This document shows, one piece after another, positions 35,605 through 47,503 of a stretch of 64,000 bases of DNA. The notes under the pieces were generated by a model, which saw only the letters and a list, made by a program, of their open reading frames with translations, did no database searches and was not told the origin of the DNA. Made by a program: the position numbers and the translations under genes. The stretch covers positions 13,348,001-13,412,000 of the forward strand of contig NC_083681.1 of the NCBI RefSeq assembly GCF_033118175.1. Direction: 5' to 3'. This DNA is from Dama dama (lineage: Eukaryota > Chordata > Mammalia > Artiodactyla > Cervidae). Numbering within the stretch: the stretch's first letter is position 1; every line of letters begins with the position of its first letter.

Positions 35605-35985
35605 CACAGCATTGTAATTCGACATCTGTACCCATTATAGAGTGGCCATCCCTAAAGATCAAGTTGCCAGCCACCTCTGTGCATTTGACTTCCTTGACTT
35701 TTTTCACTTTCCCTTCAATAGCTAGCAGTCTTTTCTCTGTATCTGAGTTTGTTCCTGCTTTGCTTTTTGTTTGTTTTGTTTTGTTTGTCTGTCTAAATTT
35801 CACATATGAGTGAAGTCATATTTGTCTTTCTATGTCAGATTTATTTCCCTTAGAATAATTTTCTCAAGGTTCACACACATTGTCACAAAGGGCAAGCTTT
35901 CATTATTTTTTATGACTGACTAGTCCTCACATACATATATATATATATACATATACATATATATATATCTGTATATATGTCAACA
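35605..35985 (-). mobile_element. L1 3' UTR fragment, antisense, with (AT)n
   Basis: TGTACCCATTATAGAGTGG, AAAGATCAAGTTGCCAGCC, CACATATGAGTGAAGTCAT and TTTGTCTTTCTATGTCAG are the antisense of an artiodactyl L1 3' UTR. It ends in an ATAC/AT array at about 35932-35985, a usual feature at that place in L1. Confidence 0.75.
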
Positions 35986-36039
35986 AACATTTATAGAGCA
36001 TATTAAAGAGATTCACATACTTTCATTTAACTTTTAAAA

Positions 36040-36225
36040 ATATGATCTTAACAGAAAGCCCATGAAAAAGAAAGGCATTTTTATCATTATCTTATAGCTT
36101 AGGAAACTGAGTCTCAGCATTTCTATAACAGTCTTACAGTCCTACAATTGATAACAAAGCAGCGAGGATTTGAACTAGAGCCCTCATATAGTTCTATCAA
36201 CCTATTACACTTTCCATAATAGCTC
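36040..36225 (-). repeat. MIR SINE remnant, antisense
   Basis: TTATCTTATAGCTTAGGAAAC, TGAGTCTCAGCATTTC, CAGCGAGGATTTGAACTAGA follow antisense MIR, including the region of its tRNA-derived B box (GGATTTGAACTAG). Confidence 0.65.
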
Positions 36226-36756
36226 ACAGTTCTATGAATATTCGCTGATAACATTTGAAATAGAGATTAGAGATCTTCCAAATAACACTTGAAAGAGATT
36301 TAGAGCAATTTTTATCATATCCTATTGCTTTCAGAATCCAAACTAAACTTGCCTTTATTGCTACTTACATAGTATAATTTTACTGTGGTGCCTTTTTCTT
36401 CTTATGATTACATATTATTTTCTTCTAGGAATTGAAACACTTTGCAGACATTATCCAATTAAACCTTGCAAATTTCCCTTTGAGGTGCTATGAAATAACT
36501 GTTAATCATTCTTCCCTTCTATATTTATATTTCCATTTAGAACTATAGAAATCTTAGTGAACTAATAGTTTATAATTAGCCTTCTTGGATTTAAAAGGGA
36601 ACAAATTCTCATATCACCAGGGCAGCCTCCAGTAAACTTCTATAATAGCAATAGAAAGGGAGAGGCTTGGAAATGACATAACAATACAAAAGATGAGAAA
36701 GCTGGCATGTGGAGAAAATGTCACTATTATTTCTGGCTACAATGGTAGGCTTTTCT
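36226..36756. other. Unassigned stretch with possible L2/MIR traces
   Basis: CCTATTGCTTTCAGAATCCAAAC (near 36322) recalls an L2 3' segment and AACCTTGCAAATTTCCCTTTG (near 36465) recalls an antisense MIR. Both are too diverged to call. Confidence 0.35.
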
Positions 36757-37255
36757 TCATATAGTTTATGGGGTTCTCAAGGCAAGAATACTGAAGTGGT
36801 TTCCCAATCCTTTCTCCAGTGGACCACAGTTTGACAGAATGTTCCACTACGATCCATCCATCTTGGGTGGCTCTGCATGGCATGGCTCATAGCTTCATTG
36901 AGTTAAACAAGGCTGTGATCCATGTGATCATTTTGGTTAGGTTTCTGTGATTGTGTGTTGTTTTGTTTCTGGATGCCACGGGATTGTAGTTCTTACTTCT
37001 GTCTGCCCTCTGATGAATGTGAATAAGAGGTTTGTGCAAGCTTTCTGATAGGAGCGGCTGGTTGTGGGAAAAAGCGAGTCTTGCTTTGGTGGACAACGTC
37101 ATGTTCAGTAAACCTTTAACCTGATTTCCTGCTGATGGGTGGGGCTGTGTTCCCTCCCTGTTCTTTGGCAGCCCAGCCCTGGAGTCTGCAGACTCTATGG
37201 TAGGGCTAAATGTGACCTCTAAAATGACTTATGCCATCATGTGCCTCCCAGGACC
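36757..37255 (-). mobile_element. BovB 5' region, inverted fragment
   Basis: GGGGTTCTCAAGGCAAGAAT, CATCCATCTTGGGTGGCTCT, GCATGGCATGGCTCATAGC and ACCTTTAACCTGATTTCCTG are the antisense of the BovB 5' region, upstream of the endonuclease. This is the only piece of BovB 5' sequence in the window. It joins directly to the sense 3' part of a BovB at about 37256, which suggests one 5'-inverted insertion. GC content is higher than around it. Confidence 0.75.
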
Positions 37256-37845
37256 GCTGCTGCCAGCGGCCCTCCAAAATCACTACAGACAGTGACTGCG
37301 GCCACGAAATTAAAAGACACTTACTCCTTGGAAGAAAAGCTATGACAAACCTAGATAGTGTATTAAAGAGCAGAGACATCACTTGGCCTACAAAGGTCCA
37401 TATAAGCAAAGTTATGGCTTTTCCAGTAGTCATGGACAGATATGAGAGTTGGACCATAAAGAAAGCTGAGCACTGAAAAACTGATGCTTTCAAACTGTAG
37501 TGCTGGAGAAGACTCTTGAGAGTAACTATGACAGCAAGGAGATCAAGCCAGTCAATGTTAAAGGAAATCAATCCTGAATATTCAATGGAAGGACTGAAGC
37601 TGAAGCTCCAATACTTTGGCCACCTGATGCAAAGAGCCAACTCACTGGAAAAGACCCTGATGATGGGAACGATTGAAGACAGGAAGAGAAGGGAGTGGCA
37701 GAGAATGAGATGGTGGATGGCATCACTAAATCAATGGACATGAGTCTGAGCAAACTCCAGGAGTTAGTAAAGGACAGGGAAGCCTGGCATGTGGCAGTCC
37801 ATGGAGTCGCAAAGAGTCGGACATGATTTAACAACTGAACAACAA
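37256..37845 (+). mobile_element. BovB 3' part, sense
   Basis: Starts GCGGCCCTCCAAAATCACTA within ORF2 and ends TTAACAACTGAACAACAACA. A frame at 37231-37476 reads across the junction with the inverted 5' piece into EIKRHLLLGRKAMTNLDSVL. The CAACAACA tail type differs from the ACTGA tails of younger copies and suggests an older subfamily. Confidence 0.92.
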
Positions 37846-39761
37846 CACTGATACTAGGCTTATAGTTTTTACATTATATTTTTCTTTTAATGCACATGCC
37901 AAATACAAAAAAACTTATATGCAATTTCTTCAAATTGTATAAGGGTACTATAGAATCTTCTGACAGTTGATAAATTGTAACATGATTTTTCTAATGTTAC
38001 AAATAAAGTGTTTTGTTTAAATGTTTCATATTTAGCCATCCTGTGTCTTATTTTATAAATATCAAATGATAGCATGTTTATTTTGTGAATATTATTACCA
38101 AAGTCCAACTAGCTGTTTAACTTCTAAATTCTTAAATATCTAGTTTGCCATTTGATATCTTGACTGTACCTACAGTTTGGTGAGGTTCTTCTTTTTTTGT
38201 TCCAAACCAGATATTATTTCCAGATATCTATGCTATTACCACTCCATCACATTGTTTATGCTTCGCTTTTCTAATACATCTTCTATTCTGTTACCTAACA
38301 ATGTAGATTTTCTTAAAGACCATTTTATATGTTAAATCTGAGTGTATTTTTCAACATCTAAGATTTCAAGATATTAACTGTATATTGGAATACTTAATAA
38401 TGAACTTATAGGGAGATGATTTTGTTGCAAGTAAATATGATTCAGCTCATCACTTGTCAGAGTATTATTTTTGAATTTGACACACCACAGTGTCTTGAGT
38501 TGTTTTCTCTATTTAATAGCAGAGTAAAGCCAAAAGCCATAAGTTTAAGGTGCCACACAGAGTCTAGACCTGAAGAAACAAGGGAGAGGAGTTACTGAAA
38601 TTTGGGCACAACAGTTTTTTGAAGAAGACTGTGATCTTCTGTACCTAGGAGCAATAAATCTGCTACAAACTACCAGAGATGGAAACAGAATTAATGTCCT
38701 ATCCTCCTTCCTCACACCCTGTGACCCCTGCTGATGCCTTGCATTGATAAATTCCAGCAAAAGCCATATGGTAAAGAACCTTATTCATATATCATAAATG
38801 AGCCATTCCTCAGGGGCATATAGCAAGATGTGGAAAGGTAGAGTGTGGATATGGAGTAGCAAACAAGAAATACATAGCATAAGGGATTTTAATGTCTCTT
38901 TATTATGTCTTCTGCTGTCATGCCTGAGGTGTTACATATAAAACACATTTTATTATGATTTACTTTTCTATTATTTCTCTTTTATGCTTCTTACAGTTTC
39001 ACAGTGATTGTTTCAATATGTGGTGATAAGTAGGTAATATAATCTATGAAATACTTTAACAAGATGTAAAGAGAGTACTAGAAATTAATGAGGCAGGTAA
39101 GGTGAGAACCACATTTTGCAGATTATTAAAACTAATTGGTATAAATAATTTTAAAATCTTAAGTAGAAAACTTTTTCACTGGCTTTGAAACATTTGAATA
39201 ATCTAGACCACAACTGACAAGCCTTTGATCTAGTCATCTGCCCTACCTACCCTTTAGGGTGGACACCATTATCTTTCTGTGACTTAATTCCATGGAGCTT
39301 TTTCTTCATCCTCTAGGTTTGATTTCTGTTTTTTATTTGTTTGTATTTGTTTTTACATCTTTTTTTTTAGATGGATGTCCTCTGGAATCTGTCATAAATA
39401 TCTTGAGTCTCTCAAGATATTTATTCCTATGAATCTTTACCTCTGTATTAGATTCCTTCCTCTGTAGAAGATAATTTCTACCTCTGTCAACTATGGTTTC
39501 TAACCTATTAGAAATGACAGTACTTCAGTCAACTCAGATGTTATCATAGAGTTCTCATTTATTTTCAATGCTCACAAATGTAATTGAGACACAGTACATT
39601 GTTTGTTATTTGTCTTTGACTCTTCTCTTTATATCTGCCTTTACATGTTCCCCTAGATATCACCTGAATCTAGATGTCTGAAATCTACATTTCTCATACT
39701 GTCTTGCCAGTTAATGGGAGTCACTAAAGAAAGATTTGGAGATGAGAGAGGGAAAGAATTA
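37846..39761. other. Unassigned AT-rich stretch
   Basis: No gene is recognised. The segment 38520-38880 is GC-richer and looks mid-repetitive in style (AAACTACCAGAGATGGAAAC, ATTCCAGCAAAAGCCATATG), but I cannot assign it. The opposed frames at 38416-38598 and 38545-38760 show no family features. Confidence 0.45.
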
Positions 39762-39765
39762 TATA

Positions 39766-39827
<62 letters not shown>

Positions 39828-39848
39828 CATACATATATATATATATAA
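39762..39848. repeat. (ATAC)n-(AT)n microsatellite
   Basis: Seven or so ATAC units are followed by two blocks of AT repeats with ATAC interruptions. The minus-strand reading frame at 39653-39880 rich in Tyr/Ile/Val/Cys is produced by the repeat. Confidence 0.95.
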
Positions 39849-40197
39849 TTTTTTTTCATGGTTCTGTTGATATGTCTCATGGCAGCAACAGCAACCTCTT
39901 GCTTACGCAGTGTGGTGTTAATATAAGCATGAAGGACCTCCCAGTAGCCTCAGCCAGCAGCAAAGCTGCCATGGGCTTGTCAGACAATGACAGCAGCAAC
40001 AGTGAGCATATAAATCTCTGAGCAGAGTACGCATTGGCTGGCTTCTACAGTAACAATAACAATAACAATAAAATTTCAGGCAATTGAAACTAGAAAGCCT
40101 GTTCAGTATAGTGGAACTGGAGACTATGGGCTCCTGTTAAGCTGTAACAATGGGAATTCTAAGAGCCACAGCATCCACAGATGCTCCAGAAGCCTCA
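39849..40197. other. Unassigned segment with AACAAT repeat
   Basis: GC-richer sequence (GCAGCAACAGCAACCTC, CAGTAGCCTCAGCCAGCAGC) of unknown origin, with a short AACAAT array near 40050-40070. It directly precedes a BovB 3' end in the sense orientation; whether it is part of an insertion (a transduced or chimeric segment) cannot be told. Confidence 0.4.
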
Positions 40198-40369
40198 CTG
40201 ACAGAGTGACAGAAGATGAGATAGTTGGATGGCATCTCCAACTCAATGAAAATGAGTTTGAGCAAACTCTGGGAGATAGTGAAGTATAAGGAAGCCTGGT
40301 ATGCTGCAGCCCATGGGGTCACAAAGAGTTGGACATGATTTAGCAATGGAACAACAACAACAACAACAA
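40198..40369 (+). mobile_element. BovB 3' terminal fragment
   Basis: GACAGAGTGACAGAAGATGAG, TTGGATGGCATCTCC, TTTGAGCAAACTCTGGGAG, AAGCCTGGTATGCTGCAGC, GGACATGATTTAGCAATGG, then (AAC)n. Old BovB type with AAC tail. Confidence 0.9.
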
Positions 40370-42306
40370 AAAAATTCTCTTCTTTAATTAGTATTCACAT
40401 ATAAAAATTTGCAAAATTTCTCTTACCTTTCTTTAACCACTTTAATTGTGGCATTCATCCAATTTCGTGTTCTTTAGAATTATGTTTTAAATAACCATGT
40501 ACTCTAGCCTGGGTAAAAACTTGCTAGAGACTCAAATGTATTTGAGAGTACTAAGGGTGAAAAAATATATATTTGCAGATGAATTGTGTCTAGAAAAAAT
40601 AACCAGTGTGAATTCTCTCACTCTCATTTTTACTATAAGTGTTGTTAATGTAAGTTTCTAACACCTGTAACTGCCACACACATATAGCTCACACATATAG
40701 GTTTTTTAATGTGCTTTATAGAATTCTGTCATTCATAGAAAATCACCACATCTATGTTTGAACACACATGGGACTGAAACAACAGGCTCAGCCAAGTCTT
40801 CCTTTGTAATTTATTTACCATCATAAAAGTTTTATTACACTTAGAAAACTAAACTGACAAAGATTTTAAAACACTAGTTTATATCCAAATGTTTCCCTAT
40901 AATTCACTTACTTCTTTCATTTACTAACCCTCATTGTGTTTCTACAGATTTCATTCAATTTCCTAATTCCTCACAAAATCAATCTTAAACTCTTTCTTAT
41001 CTTAGTGCCCTATTATTTCAAGTCCTTTCATGGATAAAATAATAAATTGCTTTCCTAGCAATGCCTGGTATTCTATATCTCAGTCGTTTTTCTCCTGCAT
41101 TAATATAAGTACAAATGGCATACTTTTGCCATGGTAATAACTGTTAATTTACTTACAGTTGAATGCATATCCATCAGCATACAGGAAGCATTCTGTGATA
41201 TAATTTATGCAAATGGAAAATCTGAGAGAATACATTATTGTTTCATTTCCCCATCCAATGATGTCATTCCTTCTATTTCTTATTGCTATATACAAATGGG
41301 CTCTTATTACTGTACGTGTTCTTCTGTATAGTGATCATTTTAGTATCATCCTCCTTTGACAGCATATTTTATCCGAGATAACCCACAAACACTTATGCAA
41401 ATAGTGCAGTACTATACCGGTCCCACAGATTTGTAGGTTTTCCCCAAATTGAAAATGTTATATTAGCATTTTATTTTCACTAAAGGATTCAGTATTCTCT
41501 AGAGATTTGCTCAAAGCTAGACAAAGATGATTTCACTTTATGATGTGTAGTTTCAATTCACTTGACCGTATAGGTACAAAGGATAAACAGTGAATTTGCT
41601 TTATCAGCCACAGTGTAAATGCCTCAAACTTATCCATAGGTCAATAGGGTCACAAAGTATTGACTTTTCAATTTTACATTTATAAAAAATAAGGTAAAAG
41701 TAAAAATAAAAGCAAAATGGTGCATAGAAAAAAAAAGTTTCAGAAAATATTTTAACAAAAGTACAAAAATATAAAGAGAAAAACATAAATATATCAAACG
41801 TATAAATTTTATAAATCAGTATTTCCAAACTACCCTTGATTGTGAAGTTATCCTAGTATTGAAAATGTATTCAAAGATTATGTAAATATGCTCATTTCAA
41901 TAACATAAGGGATATAATATAAAGACGGGAAACAGTTTCTGCCTACTACTCATGATTAAATTCTTACTCTTTATCCATTAGTATTGACTTTTTTCCTTTG
42001 ATTCTTCTATTAGTTAGAAGAGGTTGATTTTCTGAAATACTTTCAAACAGAAATTGATTTTTGTGAAGTTTTTCTTGTCTTCAAATTCTGGTGGTGGCTC
42101 TAACACTGCAAAATTACAAGCATAGTATCTAAAAGAGTTAATTTCTCATTCTTTCTAAATGCTCAGAGACTTAGTTTCTCACCCAAATTCTTTTCTGGAG
42201 AAAAGTATTTCTCATCAGTCTTCAAAAAAGCGTGCATAGTTTTCCTACCTCATACATATTTTTGGCCTTGCATACTCTTCGGAACAAACACTTTAGGTCA
42301 TTGTAA
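40370..42306. other. Unassigned AT-rich stretch
   Basis: No gene or family recognised. Frames at 41131-41331 and 41604-41828 have no family features. Confidence 0.5.
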
Positions 42307-42314
42307 TATAGAGT

Positions 42315-42530
42315 CGAGGGGCTTTCCTAGTGGTTCATTGGTAAAGAATCTGCCTGCCAATGAAGGAGGTGCAAATTTGATTCCTAGATCAGGAAGATCC
42401 CCTGGAGAAGGAAATAGCAACCCACTCCAATATTCTTGCCTGGGAAACCCCGTGGACAGAGGACCCTGGCGGGCTAAAATCCATGAGATCACTAAAGAGT
42501 TGGACATGACTTAGTGACTAAACAGCAACG
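42315..42530 (+). mobile_element. Bov-tA SINE with 8 bp target duplication
   Basis: The tRNA-like head (GGGGCTTTCCTAGTGGTTC, GGTGCAAATTTGATTCC as degraded B box) is followed by the Bov-A part (CTGGAGAAGGAAATAGCAAC, GAGTTGGACATGACTTAGTG). A perfect TATAGAGT lies at 42307-42314 and 42531-42538. Confidence 0.93.
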
Positions 42531-42538
42531 TATAGAGT

Positions 42539-42858
42539 TAGATTATAGATATATACATACATAAAATACAGATTTAGACCACCAAGTTTAAATCTAAGTC
42601 CTTTTAATATATGCTCTCATGAGCAATTTATTATTCTCTCTAATTCTAATATTCTTATCTGTGCAATGAAGATAACAGTAGATCTACTCTTGGATTTGTT
42701 ATTAGAATTAGATTATGTTAAATATATATAGTGTTTATCAGAGTAAATTTAGCACATATTAGCTCTAGGTAGTCTTAAAAATATATTGCTGTCTGATTCA
42801 CACTACATTTTATCTTTTCTTATACATACTGCAAAATTTGATGAATTTTAAGTTCATT
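42539..42858. other. Unassigned AT-rich stretch
   Basis: Nothing recognisable. Confidence 0.5.
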
Positions 42859-43052
42859 GATGTGTGTGTGCTCAGATGCTCAGTTGTGTCCAACTCTTTG
42901 CAATGCCATGGATTGCAACCCACAAGGCCCTCTCACCTTGGAATTCTCTAGGCAAGAATACTGGAGGGAGTTGCCATTTCCCCATGCAGGGAATCTTCCT
43001 GATGCAGGGATGGAACCTCCATCTCTTAAGTGTCCTGCATTGGCAAGATAAA
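42859..43052 (-). mobile_element. Bov-tA SINE, antisense
   Basis: TGATGTGTGTGTGCTCAGATG tail, CAACTCTTTGCAATGCCATGG, GGCAAGAATACTGGAGGG, then the antisense head (GATGCAGGGATGGAACC, GTCCTGCATTGGCAAG). The last part of the head is missing. Confidence 0.88.
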
Positions 43053-43917
43053 TTATCAATAATAATTTATTCTTTAGTCAACTTTTTAATTTTCATTACG
43101 CCTGAAGTTGTTTTATGAGAATTATTTTTATTAAACAAATATGATTATCTCTACATGTGCAGTGTACCATAATGAGAATGCTACAAAAAATCTGAGACTT
43201 TTGTTATATACATAAACTTAATCAACATGTAATATTTCAGTAGAGAACAGTTATTTGACCCAATTGGTTATGGGCCAAGAGTCAGATAAAACTTAGCTAC
43301 AGAACGACAATATTTTTAAAAAGTGTAATATTTTGTCCCTACAGGTTTATCTTGATTACTTTCTTTTAGTGATTTTTATGTAATTCAACAGAGCTTAAGC
43401 AACTAAATTTAGAAATATCACTGTGGAATCAAAGCGTATTCACTTGTTTGATGTGGCTTACATGCCTAATTATCACCTCTAGAAATACATTGATTTTATA
43501 TGTGTGATTATGTAACAGATGCTTTCATGGACTTCATCCCTGTAGAAAATTATTTCCAGTGAGTTTTTTATAAACGACTTAAGTGTGAAAACTTTTAAGT
43601 GTTCGTTTTTCAAATACTTCATTATTTCATTGGGTTCAAATATTTCTGACATTCAGGTTTTGAAGTCATTGATTTTTACCTCTATGTTATTTTAAGGGTT
43701 TATAATTTGCATTCACAACCTAATTGTTTTTGGAAATTATTCCTTTGTGTGTGTGTGTGTATCCCAGTACTATCCAAATTATTGTGATGTGTAATTTACT
43801 ATACTATGACAACATATTTCTATTGCTCTCTCTTGTGGTATTTTCACTATGTCTGGCTGCTTTAATTTATGACCATAAGATAATAAAATATTGTTACATG
43901 ATAAGAAAATGAAGTCT
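43053..43917. other. Unassigned AT-rich stretch
   Basis: Only a short (GT)n at about 43747-43760 stands out. Confidence 0.5.
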
Positions 43918-44215
43918 TCAGACTTCCCGGGAGGTCCAGTGGTTGAGAACACATCTGCCAAGGCAGAGAACACAGGTTCAATCCCTGATCCGGGATGATT
44001 CCACATGCCACAAAGCAATTAAGCCCATGCACCACAGCTACTTAAGTCCATGCTCTCTAGAGCCCATGCTCCACAACAAGAGAAGCCCACCACAGTCAGA
44101 AGCCCACTCACACCACAAATAGAGAGTAGCTTCTGCTCACCACAACTAGAGAATGCCTGTCAGGAGCAACCGAAACTCAGTACAGCCAAAAATAAATAAA
44201 TAAAAATTAAAAAGA
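43918..44215 (+). mobile_element. CHR-2-like tRNA-derived SINE
   Basis: GACTTCCCGGGAGGTCCAG, CACAGGTTCAATCCCTGATC (B box), CACATGCCACAAAGCAATTAAG, GAGAAGCCCACCACAG and a final (AAAT)n-like A-rich tail are in CHR-2 order. A likely target duplication AAAATGAAG occurs at both ends but is not perfect. Confidence 0.88.
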
Positions 44216-44397
44216 AAAATGAAAGCCAAACTAATCAGATAATATGTTTTCATGGACATTTGGAAGGTATTGCTTAAATGCAAAGGCTTGACTACCCTGG
44301 CCAGTAATTTAGGTGCTATGAACAAGACATCTACAGGGAAGGAGACATACTATAAAAAAGAAAAGTTTACTTTGCATACACTTCCAGCAAGCACTTC

Positions 44398-45179
44398 ATT
44401 TACATATTAAGCTCATATTCATTGAGAGCCTATATTATATATCAGACACTGATTTAGACACCAGGAAAAAGAATCAATAGGATGATGAGAATTTCTGCTC
44501 TCATCAGACTGAAATTCTAAAGGTAGACACCAACAATAAAATTAAGCATAATGCCAGTAGTTCCCTGGTGTCCGAGTGGATGGGATTAAGGCAGTCACTG
44601 CTATTGCACAGGCACAATCAACTGGGGAAGAGAGGTCTTGCAGGTCACATGGCAGTGCCAAAATAAAGCATAACAGTTAAGATTCAGGGGTCTGCAAGAA
44701 GAGGAAGAGTGATGTTATGGGGGGGAAACACAGAAAAAAGTGGATCAGGACAGAGAAAGGAAGTCTATAGTACTGTCAAGATAGCTTTCTTGAGAAGCTG
44801 ACCTTTATGCAGAAACTTGAAGAAAGTGAAAACCACATATTACAAGAAATTACCAAGTGCAGGAAACACATTTGCATGCCTAATATGTTCCAAAAACAAT
44901 AGAGAAGACAGTTTAGCCAAAGGGAATGTTGGAGGACATGAGATTAGAGTACTCAGAAAATAAAAATTATTCAGTTTTTCAGGCTGTTGCAATTTTCTCT
45001 TTGATTTTACTCACAGAAAAATGAGAAACTATTGGAGATTTCTAAAGGGAGAAATGACAGTCGCTGATAGAGATTTTAGAAGGATCCCTCTGACAAATGC
45101 ATTGGGTACACACTGTAGGAAATTAAAAGCTAATGATGGAAAGTTAGTGTCTTTTGCAATATCCCAAGGGAAAGATTAT
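44398..45179 (+). repeat. Ancient mammalian interspersed repeat, left part
   Basis: TTCATTGAGAGCCTATATTA, GACACTGATTTAGACACC, GAAATTCTAAAGGTAGACAC and TTAGAAGGATCCCTCTGAC follow the order of a widespread old mammalian repeat (last-contact motifs like GAGCACCTACTATGTGCCAGG and GGATCACTCTGGCTGC). I cannot name the family with certainty. A CHR-1 SINE and a BovB interrupt it, and it seems to resume at 47234. Confidence 0.55.
44552..44665 (+). mobile_element. CHR-1-like SINE with 8 bp target duplication
   Basis: TAGTTCCCTGGTGTCCGAGT head, ACTGCTATTGCACAGGCAC and GTCACATGGCAGTGCCAAAA end give a 114 bp CHR-1-type SINE. AAGCATAA lies at 44544-44551 and 44666-44673. Confidence 0.8.
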
Positions 45180-47223
45180 ACAGTGGGTTATACAGTAGAT
45201 TATACAGTGGAAGTGACAAATAGATTCAAGGCATTTGATCTGATAGGCAGAGTGCCTAAAGAACTATGGAAAGATGTTCAAACACTGCACAGGAGGCTGT
45301 GATCCAAAGATCCCTAAGAAAAAGAAATGTCAAAAGGCAAAATGGTTGTCTGAGTAGGACTTACAAATAGCTGAGTAAAGAAGAGAAGTCAGAGGCAAAG
45401 GAGAAGAAGAAAGACATATCCATCTAAATACAGAGTTGAAAAGAATAGCAAGGAGAGATAAGAAAAACTTCATCTGTGATCAGTGCAAAGAAACAGAGGA
45501 AAACAATAGAATGGGAAAGACTAGCGATATCTTCAAGAACATCAGAGATACCAAGGGAACATTTCTTGCAAAGATGGGCTCAATAAAGGACAGAAATTGT
45601 ATGGACCTAATAGAAGCAGAAGATATTAAGAAGAGGTGGCAAGAATACACAGAAGAGCTATAGAAAAAAAATCTTAAGGACCCAGATAACCACAGTGGTG
45701 TGATCCACTCACCTAGAGCCAGACATTTTGGAATGTAAAGTCAAATGGGCCTTAGGAAACATCACTATGAACAAAGCTAGTGGAGGTGATGGAATTCCAG
45801 TTGAACTGTTTCAAATCCTAAATGATGATGCTATGAAGTGCTACACTCAATATGTCAGCAAATATGGAACAGCCAGCAGTGGCCACAGGAATGGAAAAGG
45901 TCAGATTTCATTCCAGTCACAAAGAAAGGCAATTCCAAAAAATATTCAAACTACCTCACAATTGCACTCACCTCACATGCTAGCAAAGTAATGCTCAAAA
46001 TTCTCCAAGCTAGGCTTCAACAGCACATGATGTGAGAACTTCCAGATGTTCAAGCTGGATTTAGAAAAGGTAAAGGAACCAGAGATCAAATTGCCAACAT
46101 CCACTAGGTCATAACAAAAGCAAGAGAGTTCCAGAAAAACATCTACTTCTGCTTCATTGAATATGCTAATGACTTTGAATGTGTGGATCACAACAAACTG
46201 TGGAAAATTCTAAAAGAAATGGGAATACCAGACCACATGACCTGCCTCCTGAGAAACCTGTATGCAGGTTAAGAAGCAATAGTTAGAAAGGGACATGTAA
46301 CAACAACCGGTTCCAAATTGAGAAAGGAGTACGTTAAGGCTGTATATTGTCACCCTGCTTATTTAGCTTATATGCAGAGTACATCATGCAAAATGCTGGT
46401 CTGAATGAAGCATAAGCTGAAATGAAGTTTGCAGAGAGAAATATCAATAACCTCAGATATGCTGTGACACCACCCTAAAGGTAGAAAATGAAGACGAACT
46501 AAAGAACTTCTTGATGATAGTGACAAAGGAAAGTGAAAAAGCTGGCTTAAAACTCAGTATTCAAAAATGAAGATTATGGCATTAGGTCTCATCATTTCAT
46601 GGCAAATAGATGGGGAAACAATGGAAACAGTGACTGACATTATTTTCTTGGACTCCAAAAATCACTGCAGTTGGTGACTGCATCCATGAAATTAAAAGAC
46701 GGTTACTCCTTGGAAGAAAAGCTATGAGTAACCTAGACAACATATTAAAAAGCAAAGGCATTACTTTGCTGACAAAGGTCCATCTAGTCAAAGCTATGGT
46801 TTTTCCAGTGGTCAGGTATGGATGTGAGAGTTGGACCATAAAGAAAGCTGAGCACTGAAGAATTGATGCTTTTGAACTTGTGTTGGAGAGGACTCTTGAG
46901 AGTCCCTTGGACTGCAAAGAGATCAAACCAGTCCTGAATATTAATTGGAAGGACTAATGTTGAAGTTAATGTCCCAATACTTTGGCCACCTGATTTGAAG
47001 AACTGACTCACTGGAAAAGACCCTGATACTGTGAAAGATTGAAAGCAGAAGGAGAAGGGGGTGACAGAGGATGAGATGGTTGGATGGCATCACCGACTCA
47101 ATGGACATGAGTTTGAGCAAGCTCTGGAAGTTTGTGATGGACAGGGAAACCTGGCGTGCTGCAGTTCATGGGGTTGCAAAGAGTCAGACACGACTGAGTG
47201 ACTGAACTGAACTGAACTGAAGA
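45180..47223 (+). mobile_element. BovB LINE, 2.04 kb, with 10 bp target duplication
   Basis: A perfect GAAAGATTAT at 45170-45179 and 47224-47233 brackets the copy. It covers the end of the endonuclease-RT linker, the reverse transcriptase and the C-terminal region and ends GACTGAACTGAACTGAACTG. At the 5' junction the unit TTATACAGT occurs three times within 45174-45210, where BovB normally has one copy, so the junction was probably formed with slippage. It lies inside the ancient repeat, which continues on the far side. Confidence 0.95.
45198..46990 (+). pseudogene. BovB ORF2 remnant
   Basis: Open pieces at 45021-45302 (tail in VEVTNRFKAFDLIGRVPKEL), 45436-45663 (GKTSDIFKNIRDTKGTFLAK), 45728-45991 and 45838-46035 are successive ORF2 parts separated by stops and single-base changes. 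The catalytic motif is destroyed: where AGATATGCAGATGACACC is expected, 46455-46470 reads AGATATGCTGTGACACC, so a base is lost and the frame shifts inside YADD. No functional product. Confidence 0.9.
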
Positions 47224-47233
47224 GAAAGATTAT

Positions 47234-47503
47234 GTGGCCTGGATATTTGGCATTGCTAAAGATAACCTTAGAAATAATTTAATTTGTAATTTATTTCAAA
47301 TGTAGAGCTAAGAGAATGTTGATTCGTTGAAGAGGTTATGTGAATTAAAGATGAGAAGTGAGGAGGATGCCAAGGCTTTTGATCTAGGAACTGCAAGAAG
47401 GGTGTTTCAATTGACTGTGATTGGGAATTCTACAGGTGGAGTACATGGGGGTATACATGAAGGTATGAAATTTGGTGTAGAAAAAGTTAAATTAGAGGTG
47501 TCT
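47234..47503 (+). repeat. Ancient mammalian repeat, right part (continuation)
   Basis: GAGCTAAGAGAATGTTGATTC, GATGCCAAGGCTTTTGATC and GTATGAAATTTGGTGTAGAA continue the old repeat broken by the BovB insertion (compare the family pattern CAAGGTTTTTGGCCTGAGCA). Diverged. Confidence 0.45.

Noticed and set aside
38416..38760. Overlapping opposed reading frames in a GC-richer patch
   Set aside because: Short, with no motif or splice signals that support an exon.
39762..39848. CRISPR-like regular repeats
   Set aside because: Simple microsatellite without spacers; the DNA is clearly mammalian.
39653..39880. Reading frame rich in Tyr, Ile, Val and Cys
   Set aside because: Produced by the ATAC/AT microsatellite.
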